This document shows positions 29,567-36,344 of a stretch of 64,000 nt of DNA, in pieces. The stretch spans positions 62,001 through 126,000 of the forward strand of contig JBOZRQ010000020.1 in NCBI GenBank assembly GCA_050789255.1. The letters run 5' to 3'. Every line of letters starts with the position of its first letter. Within the stretch, counting starts at the first letter, position 1. The translations under genes and the position numbers were made by a program. The stretch comes from JBOZRQ01 sp050789255 (GTDB taxonomy: Bacteria; Bacillota; Sulfobacillia; Symbiobacteriales; Symbiobacteriaceae). The notes under the pieces are model-generated. The model searched no databases and was not told the origin of the DNA. It saw nothing but the letters and a program-made list of their open reading frames with translations.

Positions 29567-29739
29567 CAGTACAACTTTGTGCCGTTGGTACGAGTATGGC
29601 ATAACGGTGTTAACCCGTCAAGAGGATGTTTGTACCGCTAGCACAAACACATTTTCTGGAGAGCCCGTTTCCGTGAGTTGACAACGTTAAGTCGCTTGAA
29701 ATACACTTGTGCTGGTAGCACCCGTACCGTTGGTACCTA
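29557..29739. promoter_or_regulatory. Divergent promoters with five 19-bp operator-like sites (lysogeny switch)
   Basis: Sites at 29557-29575, 29576-29594, 29629-29647, 29706-29724 and 29721-29739 share TTTGTRC-N5-GYACAAA; the third, TTTGTACCGCTAGCACAAA, is the most symmetric. The minus promoter is TTGACG (29616-29621), 17 bases, CATACT (29593-29598). The plus promoter is TTGACA (29678-29683), 18 bases, TACACT (29702-29707). Sites 2 and 4 overlap the -10 elements. The layout resembles lambda PR/PRM. Confidence 0.75.
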
Positions 29740-29766
29740 GTACGGAACACGAAGGGAGGGGCGCTT

Positions 29767-30501
29767 GTGTCTGATGATTCCTTGGAACTACAACTCGTTC
29801 TGCCCCTCCGGTTTCAGGCCATGGAGGACAGATTCAAGTTCAAGCGGCAGCAAATGTGCGATCTGCTGGGAATCAATAGCTTGAGCTCTTACGACGACTA
29901 TAAAAGCCTGCCTACCGAAGCGAGCTTAGCGAAGAAGCGCAAGGCGAATAAGGAACCTGATTTTTGGAAGCTGAGCGCCATGATGCGCCGCGCCACGGTT
30001 TCACTGAACTGGCTTGCCGGAAGACCAACCGTAGAGATGTGGGACGCCGATCTCTTGCGGCCGATGCGCAAAGCTGTCCGCCACTACGTAACAGAAAATC
30101 CGCCCGGCCCGAATAATCACGCCAGACGGATTTGTGAGTTGATTCGCTGGACACACCGATTTGACCACACCCTATTTAGCCCGCTACTCCTGGCCGCAGT
30201 TACCAGACAGGCTCCGGATATGATTCAAAGCATCTTGGATGGAGCCGACGTCTCTCTAGCCCACCCTGCTCATCAGCACCTAGCCGATTATCTCCACCTG
30301 AGACCCTTGTGGCTACTCGGCGAAGAGTCCGTTCCGTTCATCGACGACCTCTCGCACCGGGCGCCTGCGATCAACATCCTGGACGAAGACGGCATTTCTA
30401 ACGATACGATCATCGCAAACCGGGGCCTTCTAAAGGACCTCGAAGCCATCCGTAGAGAACGGGAACTCTCCATCGACTCGCTGGACCTAACCCAGAAATA
30501 A
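29767..30501 (+). CDS. Candidate lysogeny repressor, 244 aa
   Basis: GTG 29767 with GAAGGGAGGGG upstream. N-terminal FQAMEDRFKFKRQQMCDLLGINSLSSYDDYKSLP could be a divergent HTH, followed by the helical FWKLSAMMRRATVSLNWLAGRPTVEMWDA. The rest is alpha-helical and unassigned (RRICELIRWTHRFDHTLFSPLLLAAVTRQAPDM). It is transcribed opposite to the early operon from the operator region, and ends in a strong terminator, the place and direction of a CI-type repressor. No peptidase or known repressor domain is visible. Confidence 0.6.
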   Translation: MSDDSLELQLVLPLRFQAMEDRFKFKRQQMCDLLGINSLSSYDDYKSLPTEASLAKKRKANKEPDFWKLSAMMRRATVSLNWLAGRPTVEMWDADLLRPMRKAVRHYVTENPPGPNNHARRICELIRWTHRFDHTLFSPLLLAAVTRQAPDMIQSILDGADVSLAHPAHQHLADYLHLRPLWLLGEESVPFIDDLSHRAPAINILDEDGISNDTIIANRGLLKDLEAIRRERELSIDSLDLTQK

Positions 30502-30502
30502 A

Positions 30503-30529
30503 ACAGCCTCCCCGAATCGGGGAGGCTGT
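30503..30529. terminator. Strong terminator, bidirectional
   Basis: Perfect 11-bp stem ACAGCCTCCCC (503-513) and GGGGAGGCTGT (519-529) with a 5-base loop. It lies directly after the plus-strand repressor candidate; on the minus strand it is followed by TTTATTT and serves the peptide gene. Confidence 0.88.
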
Positions 30530-30550
30530 GTCATTATGTGCGGCCAAGAC

Positions 30551-30682
30551 CTAACACGGATCCGGCATGGACGTGTCGCAAGTGCCAGCTTTGTGCTGTA
30601 CGATGTTGCCGCCAACCGCGAACCCGGCTACGAGCACGATTGCCAGAAGTAGCCCCGCGAAAATCTTCTTGGAAACGCTCAC
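30551..30682 (-). CDS. Exported 43-aa signalling peptide precursor (Phr/AimP-like)
   Basis: Read on the minus strand from GTG 30682 to TAG 30551. GGAGGG lies six bases before GTG, an excellent site. The product starts MSVSKK, then a hydrophobic segment IFAGLLLAIVLVAGFAVGG, then GNIVQHKAGTCDTSMPDPC. Positive start, hydrophobic core and a short polar tail are the layout of Phr/AimP pro-peptides. It begins 30 bases after the stop of the TPR gene, as in Rap-Phr pairs. The two cysteines 8 apart at the very end could close a ring, unlike the known linear Phr signals. Signal function is inference. Confidence 0.72.
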   Translation of the reverse strand: MSVSKKIFAGLLLAIVLVAGFAVGGNIVQHKAGTCDTSMPDPC

Positions 30683-30712
30683 GCTAATCCCTCCCTCCTT
30701 GAGGACTGTGGC

Positions 30713-31588
30713 CTACAAGGGGACCTCCACCAGGCGGAGGACGGCGTTGCTTCGATCTGAACGGCCAAGCCGGAGTAGTTTCTGCCGGATGGACTCGCAC
30801 TCGGTTATTGCCCCTCGGGCGGAATAATACTGCATTGCCAACTTGTCTACCTGCAACGACAGTACCATATCAGAAGTTTTACACACTTTTTCGTGCAGCC
30901 GGGAAAGAGCTTGCTCGGCCCCGTCGAGATCACCTTCGGCAATTGCTACCGCCGCTACGGCCATGTCGACATAGTGAGCCTGCGCCGCTCCTGCGGGCAT
31001 CCACGACATCACCTGATCGCGAGACGCCTTAGCTGCAACCAGGTTCTGGTCTGCCAAATGCACCTCGGTCAAGCTCCAGTGTGAGAGCGCCAGATAGCAA
31101 AGGCGATCCTGCTGATCGTGAAGAACGTGGTTCGGGTCCAGATGCCACGAAACAGTTCGGTTGTGCCACTCGATCGCAAGAGGTAGGTCACCGGTCGCCT
31201 CGGCCAGATGACCTTCGGACCGAAATACTCGCCCCTCGGTAAGAGGAAGGTCCGCCAGCAGAGCATGCATCGCGTCCAAGTGCCGGCGCCACCGAGCGAG
31301 ATCGTTGGTGGTGCGGCACATCGCGGCACCGATCAGATTTACGTTAAGACGGGTGCGGGTGTTGCAAATCGGCGAGGCGAGGATGGCGTCCACTTTGCGC
31401 TCGCACCAGTCCGTGTTAAGTGGATTCGTTCTAACTTCCACCAACAGGTCCAGGTACTGACCGTGAACGGCGTCGGCACCCTGCAAGGATGGCACCGAGC
31501 GCATGACTATTGCCTTGGCCTGCAGTCGCCCCTGTGGAGTGTTTTTTCTGAGTTCTTGCAGCACGCTGCGCTCAAGGTCAGCAAGCAT
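30713..31588 (-). CDS. TPR receptor-like protein, 291 aa (Rap/RRNPP-like)
   Basis: ATG 31588 with GAGGAGGACCGCCC before it. All-helical; TPR pattern is visible in GHLAEATGDLPLAIEWHNRTVSW and in AVAIAEGDLDGAEQALSRLHEKV, with LSHWSLTEVHLADQNLVAAKASRDQV between. RRNPP receptors (Rap, AimR, PlcR, NprR) bind short exported peptides in such TPR domains. No N-terminal HTH is visible, so it is closer to Rap than to AimR, and shorter than Rap (about 375 aa). Followed directly by the peptide gene, it is likely the receptor. Transcribed from a near-consensus promoter. Confidence 0.75.
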   Translation of the reverse strand: MLADLERSVLQELRKNTPQGRLQAKAIVMRSVPSLQGADAVHGQYLDLLVEVRTNPLNTDWCERKVDAILASPICNTRTRLNVNLIGAAMCRTTNDLARWRRHLDAMHALLADLPLTEGRVFRSEGHLAEATGDLPLAIEWHNRTVSWHLDPNHVLHDQQDRLCYLALSHWSLTEVHLADQNLVAAKASRDQVMSWMPAGAAQAHYVDMAVAAVAIAEGDLDGAEQALSRLHEKVCKTSDMVLSLQVDKLAMQYYSARGAITECESIRQKLLRLGRSDRSNAVLRLVEVPL

Positions 31589-31637
31589 GGGCGGTCCTCC
31601 TCAACGGAGTTTGGTGGATTACCCCCGCGTGGCACTT

Positions 31638-31666
31638 AGTATACGGACCAACTTTTAGAATTGCAA
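31638..31666 (-). promoter_or_regulatory. Promoter of the TPR-peptide operon
   Basis: On the minus strand TTGCAA (31661-31666), 17 bases, TATACT (31638-31643), about 50 bases from the TPR start. Good sigma-A match. An imperfect inverted repeat (CTGTCTCC/AGAGACAG, 31729-31749) lies upstream in the divergent spacer. Confidence 0.7.
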
Positions 31667-31815
31667 CAGTTCGCCCCAAGAATTTTCGGGCAACCTTTCG
31701 ACAAAGTTCACGGGAGTCAATAGGTGCTCTGTCTCCATTTCAGAGACAGGCAAACTATTGTTGCCCCCGAATTTCTTCCATGACACCGACTTCGGTATCA
31801 TGGGGGTCCCAAACC

Positions 31816-32070
31816 GTGTTGTCGTCAGCCAACCTCATCCGCAAACGCCGACAAGCTCTGCGCCTGTCCTTACGACAACTGGCCGACAGAATGCAGGAGA
31901 CACTCCCAGGTGTAGACCGGCAGTTTGTGTGGAAGTCCGAAAAGGGTCACCGGGAGATACTGGCGTACGAAATCCCGCACTTCGCCCGGGCCCTCCAGTG
32001 CAAACCAGGCGATTTACACGTGGAACTCCCGCCACGTCCCGATGACGAGGCCGGACAGGAAACTCAGTGA
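31816..32070 (+). CDS. XRE-family regulator, 84 aa
   Basis: GTG 31816 (MLSSANLIRKRRQALRLSLRQLADRM) is chosen because GGGGGTCCC lies upstream; ATG 31780 lacks a site. One XRE domain: IRKRRQALRLSLRQLADRM...RQFVWKSEKGHREILAYEIPHFARALQCKPGDL. It is divergent from the TPR gene and ends in a terminator. An antisense promoter with a LexA box lies just past its 3' end. It may be the DNA-binding partner for the TPR protein, which has no HTH (inference). Confidence 0.7.
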   Translation: MLSSANLIRKRRQALRLSLRQLADRMQETLPGVDRQFVWKSEKGHREILAYEIPHFARALQCKPGDLHVELPPRPDDEAGQETQ

Positions 32071-32071
32071 G

Positions 32072-32098
32072 CCACTCCGATTACCGGGGTGGTTTTCT
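32072..32098 (+). terminator. Terminator of the XRE gene
   Basis: CCACTCCG (072-079) and CGGGGTGG (085-092) with one G-T pair, then TTTTCT. It overlaps the last base region of the gene's stop. Confidence 0.7.
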
Positions 32099-32153
32099 CA
32101 TTGTGAGGGTACAACAGCCGGGGTTACCGGCGCGTTACCCGGCACGTACCTCA

Positions 32154-32182
32154 ACCATATACGAACAAATGTTCGTAGTCAA
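32154..32182 (-). promoter_or_regulatory. LexA-box promoter pointing antisense to the XRE gene
   Basis: On the minus strand TTGACT (32177-32182), 17 bases, TATGGT (32154-32159). The spacer is filled by the palindrome TACGAAC-AAAT-GTTCGTA (32160-32177), a perfect match to the Firmicute SOS box GAAC-N4-GTTC. LexA bound there would block this promoter; DNA damage would open it. The transcript would run antisense through the XRE gene towards the TPR operon. No coding frame starts in between. Confidence 0.75.
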
Positions 32183-32322
32183 GGTCTTTTGGAAATGCGG
32201 AACCAACTTCAGTCCACGGTATAAGTTTGCGGTTTGATCGCCGCGGAAGATGACGGTCCATTCACATCACTTCTCTAACGATTTTACGAACACTCTGCAA
32301 TCACCTGCTGCCTTTAGTCCTA

Positions 32323-32352
32323 TTGACCAAATGTTTACCTGTGTGCTAATCT
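32323..32352 (+). promoter_or_regulatory. Promoter of the small RNA / 32542 leader
   Basis: TTGACC (32323-32328), 18 bases, TAATCT (32347-32352). Transcription would start near 32359, ahead of two stacked hairpins. Confidence 0.6.
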
Positions 32353-32358
32353 AAGGGC

Positions 32359-32499
32359 GAACTTCAGCTTGAGAGCACTGATGCCCTTCGCGGCACTCCG
32401 GCCTCCCCTTCGGGGTAATTAGAGGCCTGAGTGCTCTTTGTATTTACATACTGAAGACCCTCAGGTCATCCCGGTCCGGGACGGCTTGAGGGTCTTTTT
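32359..32499 (+). ncRNA. Candidate structured small RNA or attenuator, about 140 nt
   Basis: After the promoter come two hairpins. The first is 32372-32437 (outer AGAGCACT/AGTGCTCT, inner GGCCTC/GAGGCC with a CCCCTTCGGGG tip), followed by TTTGTATTT. The second, 32454-32496, has AAGACCCTCA/TGAGGGTCTT and then TTTT, a strong terminator. No open frame with ribosome site lies inside. It could be a free small RNA or a regulated leader for the 32542 gene. Confidence 0.6.
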
Positions 32500-32541
32500 G
32501 AGTTGTGCCGGCATAGGTTGCGAAAAGGAGTGAGGTTGACC

Positions 32542-32718
32542 ATGAAACCCGACTGGTACGACAAGCCTATCGACCAATGGCCGCCGTCGGCCAGGGCCTT
32601 CTGGCATCTCCTTTTTACCGGAATGAAGCGCAACGCAGAGCGCCGCCTCCTCAGTGAAGCGGCGCAAAGCGGACAGACCGATCTGGATAAATCAACGGGC
32701 GCAAACGGTAAGCGTTGA
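32542..32718 (+). CDS. Small phage protein, 58 aa
   Basis: ATG 32542 (MKPDWYDKPIDQWPPSARAFWHLL) has AAGGAGTGAGGTTGACC upstream, a very good site. The first half is aromatic-rich, the rest charged. It is convergent with the recombinase and overlaps its last 68 bases. Its expression depends on reading through the terminator at 32454-32499 or on another promoter. Confidence 0.6.
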   Translation: MKPDWYDKPIDQWPPSARAFWHLLFTGMKRNAERRLLSEAAQSGQTDLDKSTGANGKR

Positions 32719-34138
32719 CAAACTCCTGTATGAGCTGCTTCCGTTCTGGCGGGGTCAAACCTTCCCACCCTTCACGTATGCTGATCGCAAATACGGCGGC
32801 ACCGGCCAGGTCCGGTGCCTTTTCGCGCTCTTCGACGAGCTCCGCCAGTCGACCCCGCAGGGACTTGATACGCTCCCGGTGCGGTGCCGTCTCCCGCAGG
32901 TACTCATCCGGCTCTAACCTCTGCATCTCGTAAAGGCGTTTCCACTGGGCAATCGCGGTTTCCGCATCTCGGATGTCTGCCTGGATACGGTCGGTCTCGA
33001 CCTCGGCAATTCGGGTGTGCTCCTGGTCCCGAGTCTGCCACTCCTCTAGTAGTGCTTCAACCTCGGCAGGGTTGCCCAGGGCGACCAGCGCCTGGAGCAG
33101 GTTCTCCTCCACCACCCGACCGCTGACCGATGTCAGCGATCGCTGCCCGGCCTGTCCACAGCCGACTCCATTCACGTAGTTGTGACACCGGTAGGTGTAG
33201 AAGGTGGTGCCTGATCTGTTTCGCCGCAACATCGCATCGATGGTCCCACCGCAGACGCCACACCGGGCGATGCCGCCCAAGGGGTAATTACCGGTCGCCT
33301 GGCGGGGGGTGTATGTTTTGCGCATGGCTGCCACCGCCTGTGCTCGCTCGAACAGTTCCCGATCAACGAGCGGCTGATGGCTCCCCTGGACACGTTGTAC
33401 CTCACCCCGAAACCGTCGTCCCCGCACTACGTCCCCGCAATAGATTGGATTGGTCAGCACCCGGGTCAGCGACGGGACACGCCACCTGGCCCCGTTGGCA
33501 GTCCGAATACCCAAGTCGTCGTTCAGCCATTGGCAAACAGCCCGCATTCCATACCCCGATACGTACCGCTCAAACACCAGCGGAATGATGTGGGAGCGGT
33601 CGGGATCTGGAATCAACTTCAACAGGTTACGACCAGCCTTCATCCTGTCCGATGGCACGGCCACATAACCTATAGGGACGGGGCCACCCTGCCACTCCCC
33701 CATATCGACCTTCTTCCGCTTTCCGATACGCGACCGCTCCGCAATGGTCTCCCGCTCCCAAGCGGCCACCTGGATCATCATACGGACGAAGAACCTTCCG
33801 TTGGCCGTGGACGTGTCGATCTCCTCATTGACCGAACGGAAATACAAGTCACCCTTTTCGGAGCGTTCAAGGAGGTATTCGAGGTCCCGGGGCGAACGAG
33901 TCAGTCGGTCCAGTCGGTGGACGAGGATCGTGTCCCCTGTCTGCATTTCCCGCAGAAGCCGTTGGAATTCAGGCCGGTTCAGGGACTTGCCGGACACCCC
34001 TTCATCGACATAGAAGCCGGCCAGGGCATGGCCCCGGCGGCGGCAAAAATCATCGATGGCATCCCGCTGGGCCGGGAGCGATTTGCCTGACTCAGCCTGT
34101 TCTTCCGTGGAGACACGGGCATATCCGCGAATTCGCAA
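32651..34138 (-). CDS. Large serine recombinase (prophage integrase)
   Basis: 495 aa from a TTG start with GAGGTGACGGCGC before it. Catalytic domain 1-150: RGYARVSTEEQ (Ser10 nucleophile), LPAQRDAIDDFC, LVHRLDRLTRS and WERETIAERSRIGKR. Recombinase domain with GIRTANGARWRVPSLTRVLTNPIYCGDVV; zinc ribbon CGVCGG...YRCHNYVNGVGCG; coiled coil RIAEVETDRIQADIRDAETAIAQWKR. Complete. Serine integrases of this type insert at one short site and need a directionality factor to excise. It lies next to the broken prkA, as SpoIVCA and SprA lie beside the genes they interrupt. Confidence 0.97.
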   Translation of the reverse strand: MRIRGYARVSTEEQAESGKSLPAQRDAIDDFCRRRGHALAGFYVDEGVSGKSLNRPEFQRLLREMQTGDTILVHRLDRLTRSPRDLEYLLERSEKGDLYFRSVNEEIDTSTANGRFFVRMMIQVAAWERETIAERSRIGKRKKVDMGEWQGGPVPIGYVAVPSDRMKAGRNLLKLIPDPDRSHIIPLVFERYVSGYGMRAVCQWLNDDLGIRTANGARWRVPSLTRVLTNPIYCGDVVRGRRFRGEVQRVQGSHQPLVDRELFERAQAVAAMRKTYTPRQATGNYPLGGIARCGVCGGTIDAMLRRNRSGTTFYTYRCHNYVNGVGCGQAGQRSLTSVSGRVVEENLLQALVALGNPAEVEALLEEWQTRDQEHTRIAEVETDRIQADIRDAETAIAQWKRLYEMQRLEPDEYLRETAPHRERIKSLRGRLAELVEEREKAPDLAGAAVFAISIREGWEGLTPPERKQLIQEFVNAYRLRPLIYPDRSVRFAPLH

Positions 34139-34216
34139 GCGCCGTCACCTCATGGTAAAATCTTACCAAGAGGGGCGGCGCCCGTCCAGTGTTTTTGGTA
34201 TCGTTCTCGTTGGTAT
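34139..34216. other. Prophage-chromosome junction (attR/attL side), inside prkA
   Basis: The similarity to PrkA stops at HTNEN, near position 34203. From here leftward the frame is unrelated until the recombinase. Notable bases: direct repeat TTGGTAT at 34195-34201 and 34210-34216, and a TGGTAA-AATC-TTACCA dyad at about 34153-34168. The true core cannot be fixed without the other end. Confidence 0.65.
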
Positions 34217-35093
34217 GGCTGATGATCACTTCGTCGGCGTAGATCATCGCAAAGCGGCCGGTCTTTATGTTCTGCTCCTGGCTCAGAGTCAACAGGCCAT
34301 AGAGGAACTTCTCGTCGCACTTGAGCATCTCGATGAACTCCATGACGCCGCGGTTGGCGACGTTGAGCTCGCCGTCGAAGCGGTAGGCCCGGGGATCGGA
34401 CTCGCTGCCGTACTGGCCCACGGTGCTCAGGTCGATGCTGCCGGTCAGCTCGGAGATGTCCTGGCTCTTGGGGTCGGAGGGCGTGAAGGTGCCGATGCCG
34501 ACCCGGTTGCGCTCGGAGAAGGCGATCCGGTGGACCGGGACTTCCTCGATGCGCCCGTTGTACTGGTCCTGGACCATTTGGCGACAGGCCGGGCAGAGGT
34601 CGCCCTCGATGTAGACGCCGTACTCGCGCTGGATGTCCGCTCGGAGCTCAGTGGGGATCAGGTGCAGGGGCTCTTCGTGCATCGGGCAGCCCTTGATGGC
34701 GTAGATCGCCCCGTTGTCTTCGCGGGAGTACCTCTCCATGCCCCGCTTCAGGAGCGAGACCAGGGTCGATTTGCCGCCGCCCACGGGGCCCATGAGCAGG
34801 AGGATGCGCTTGCGCACTTCGAGCCGCTGTGCTGCGGAGTTGAAGTACTCGACGAGCTGATCGAGCGGCTTCTCCAGGCCGAAGATGTCGTCTTTGAAGA
34901 AGTTGTACGTCTTGTGGCCTCGCTCGCCCATCTGGACGCCTGCATTCATGATCATGTCGTGGATACGGGCGTGAGCCAGCGCCGCTATATGGGGGTTCTT
35001 CTTGACGACCTCAAAGTAGTCCATGAATGTGCCTTCCCAGGCCAGTCGTTGCTCTTCGGCCCGGTGCTGAGCGAGCCGTTCCCGGAGATCCAC
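34203..35093 (-). pseudogene. prkA: 5' part of prkA serine kinase gene, interrupted by the prophage
   Basis: GTG 35093 (MDLRERLAQHRAEEQRLAWEG) follows GGGAGGAGG by six bases. About 297 of the roughly 630 residues remain: FFKDDIFGLEKPLDQLVEYF, Walker A LLMGPVGGGKSTL, AIKGCPMHEEPLHLIP, GTFTPSDPKSQDISELTGSID, AYRFDGELNVANRGVMEFIEML, AMIYADEVIISHTNEN. The open frame continues 37 codons into phage DNA. PrkA is an AAA+ protein kinase that in Bacillus acts in the mother cell during sporulation. The C-terminal kinase half must lie beyond the left prophage end. No other defect is seen in this half. Confidence 0.92.
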
Positions 35094-35187
35094 TGGCACC
35101 CTCCTCCCAATCTGACACACGCGCCGCGTGCGATCTTCTGAGTTGGTTCATCCTATGCACGCCCACGGCGCCAAGGACCGGGAAATC

Positions 35188-35220
35188 AAAACACCACCTG
35201 ACATGCGCAGGTGGTGTTTT
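35188..35220. terminator. Bidirectional terminator between multicopper oxidase and prkA
   Basis: AAAACACCACCTG (188-200) and CAGGTGGTGTTTT (208-220) form a perfect 13-bp stem with a 7-base loop and A/T tails on both sides. It ends the oxidase transcript and separates it from prkA. Confidence 0.88.
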
Positions 35221-35229
35221 TGCGGAAGG

Positions 35230-36246
35230 CTATTCGACGATCAGGGCGGTCACCATGCCGTACATGCCGTGTTCACTCTCGGCGTGTGGGAGAATGTGGC
35301 AGTGGAAGGCCCAGGCTCCCGGCGTGTCGGCCTCTACAATGGCGTCCCAGCGCTCGCCCGGGGCGATGCTGAGGGTATCGCACTTGAAGGGCATCGGGAG
35401 TGGATAACCATCCCGGGCGAAGACCTCCATGTGGAATCCGTGCAGGTGCATGGGGTGGTACATCACGCCCTCGTTCATGAAGCGCAGCCGAATCCGCTCT
35501 CCCAGCTTCGCCTTGAGGGCCTCCGTCGCCGGAAACCCCTTTCCGTTGATCGTGTAGCCCAACTGGCCATCATTGAGGATGATCAGGTACTCACGGTCGT
35601 ACTTGGGTTCGGTCGATTTGTCCTTCGGATCGATGATGAAGGCGCCCAGGAGTCCCAGCGCCACCTGCTTGGCCGAGTTGTGGTGGGCGTGGTACATGTG
35701 TGACCCTGCGGGCTTGGCAGCAAACTCGTACACGAATGTGGAGCCAGGCGTAATCGGGTCCTGGTTGAGATAGGTGACGCCGTCCATGTTGTTCGGGAGC
35801 CGCAGACCGTGCCAGTGGACAGCTGTGCTCTCCTGCATGCGGTTGGTCACCTTGATACGGACCTTGTCCCCCTCGGTGACCCGAATCACAGGACCGGGGA
35901 GCATTCCGTTGTAGCCCATCGCCTTGACCTTCTTGCCAGGCGTGATCTCCCACTCGGTCTCCTCCGCGGTGAGCTCGAAGACCTTCACATCGCCGTCCAT
36001 GGTGAAGGGGAGCAGTTGATTGCCCAGCTTTTCGGTCTTAGCCGGGAAGGTCGCCATGCTCTCCTTGTGCATCCGGTCCATCTCTTTCCAATCGACGGCG
36101 CCGCCCGCGGCTGCGCTGTGGTCCGGTGTATGGGAAGGGGCTGGTGCCGCCTTATCGTTCGAACAGCCCGACAGTCCGAGGAGGGTGACGCCGCCAGCGA
36201 GAATGCCCGCTGCTTTGATGAAGTCTCGGCGCGTATCCAAAGCCAT
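35230..36246 (-). CDS. Two-domain multicopper oxidase, Tat/lipoprotein-type export
   Basis: 338 aa from ATG 36246, GGGAGGAAC upstream. The signal has TRRDFIKAAG (twin arginine) and the lipobox LSGC, so it is probably exported folded and anchored by lipid. Copper sites: VHWHGLRLP, HMYHAHHNS, HPMHLHGFHM and FHCHILPHAESEHGM. Two cupredoxin domains only (about 340 aa), versus three in classic laccases. Likely oxidises copper, manganese or phenolic substrates outside the cell; substrate not determinable. Confidence 0.92.
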   Translation of the reverse strand: MALDTRRDFIKAAGILAGGVTLLGLSGCSNDKAAPAPSHTPDHSAAAGGAVDWKEMDRMHKESMATFPAKTEKLGNQLLPFTMDGDVKVFELTAEETEWEITPGKKVKAMGYNGMLPGPVIRVTEGDKVRIKVTNRMQESTAVHWHGLRLPNNMDGVTYLNQDPITPGSTFVYEFAAKPAGSHMYHAHHNSAKQVALGLLGAFIIDPKDKSTEPKYDREYLIILNDGQLGYTINGKGFPATEALKAKLGERIRLRFMNEGVMYHPMHLHGFHMEVFARDGYPLPMPFKCDTLSIAPGERWDAIVEADTPGAWAFHCHILPHAESEHGMYGMVTALIVE

Positions 36247-36344
36247 GTGCAGTTCCTCCCTCAACTTCTTTCAATAAGAAGTTTAGCGAAGATCTGCGGC
36301 CGCCGATATCGGACTTCAACAGTAACCGCCATGGAGCGCTGACC

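Noticed and set aside
35188..35220. Inverted repeat as phage attachment site
   Set aside because: It lies 900 bases inside host DNA and has terminator form. The kinase similarity breaks at 34.2 kb, not here.
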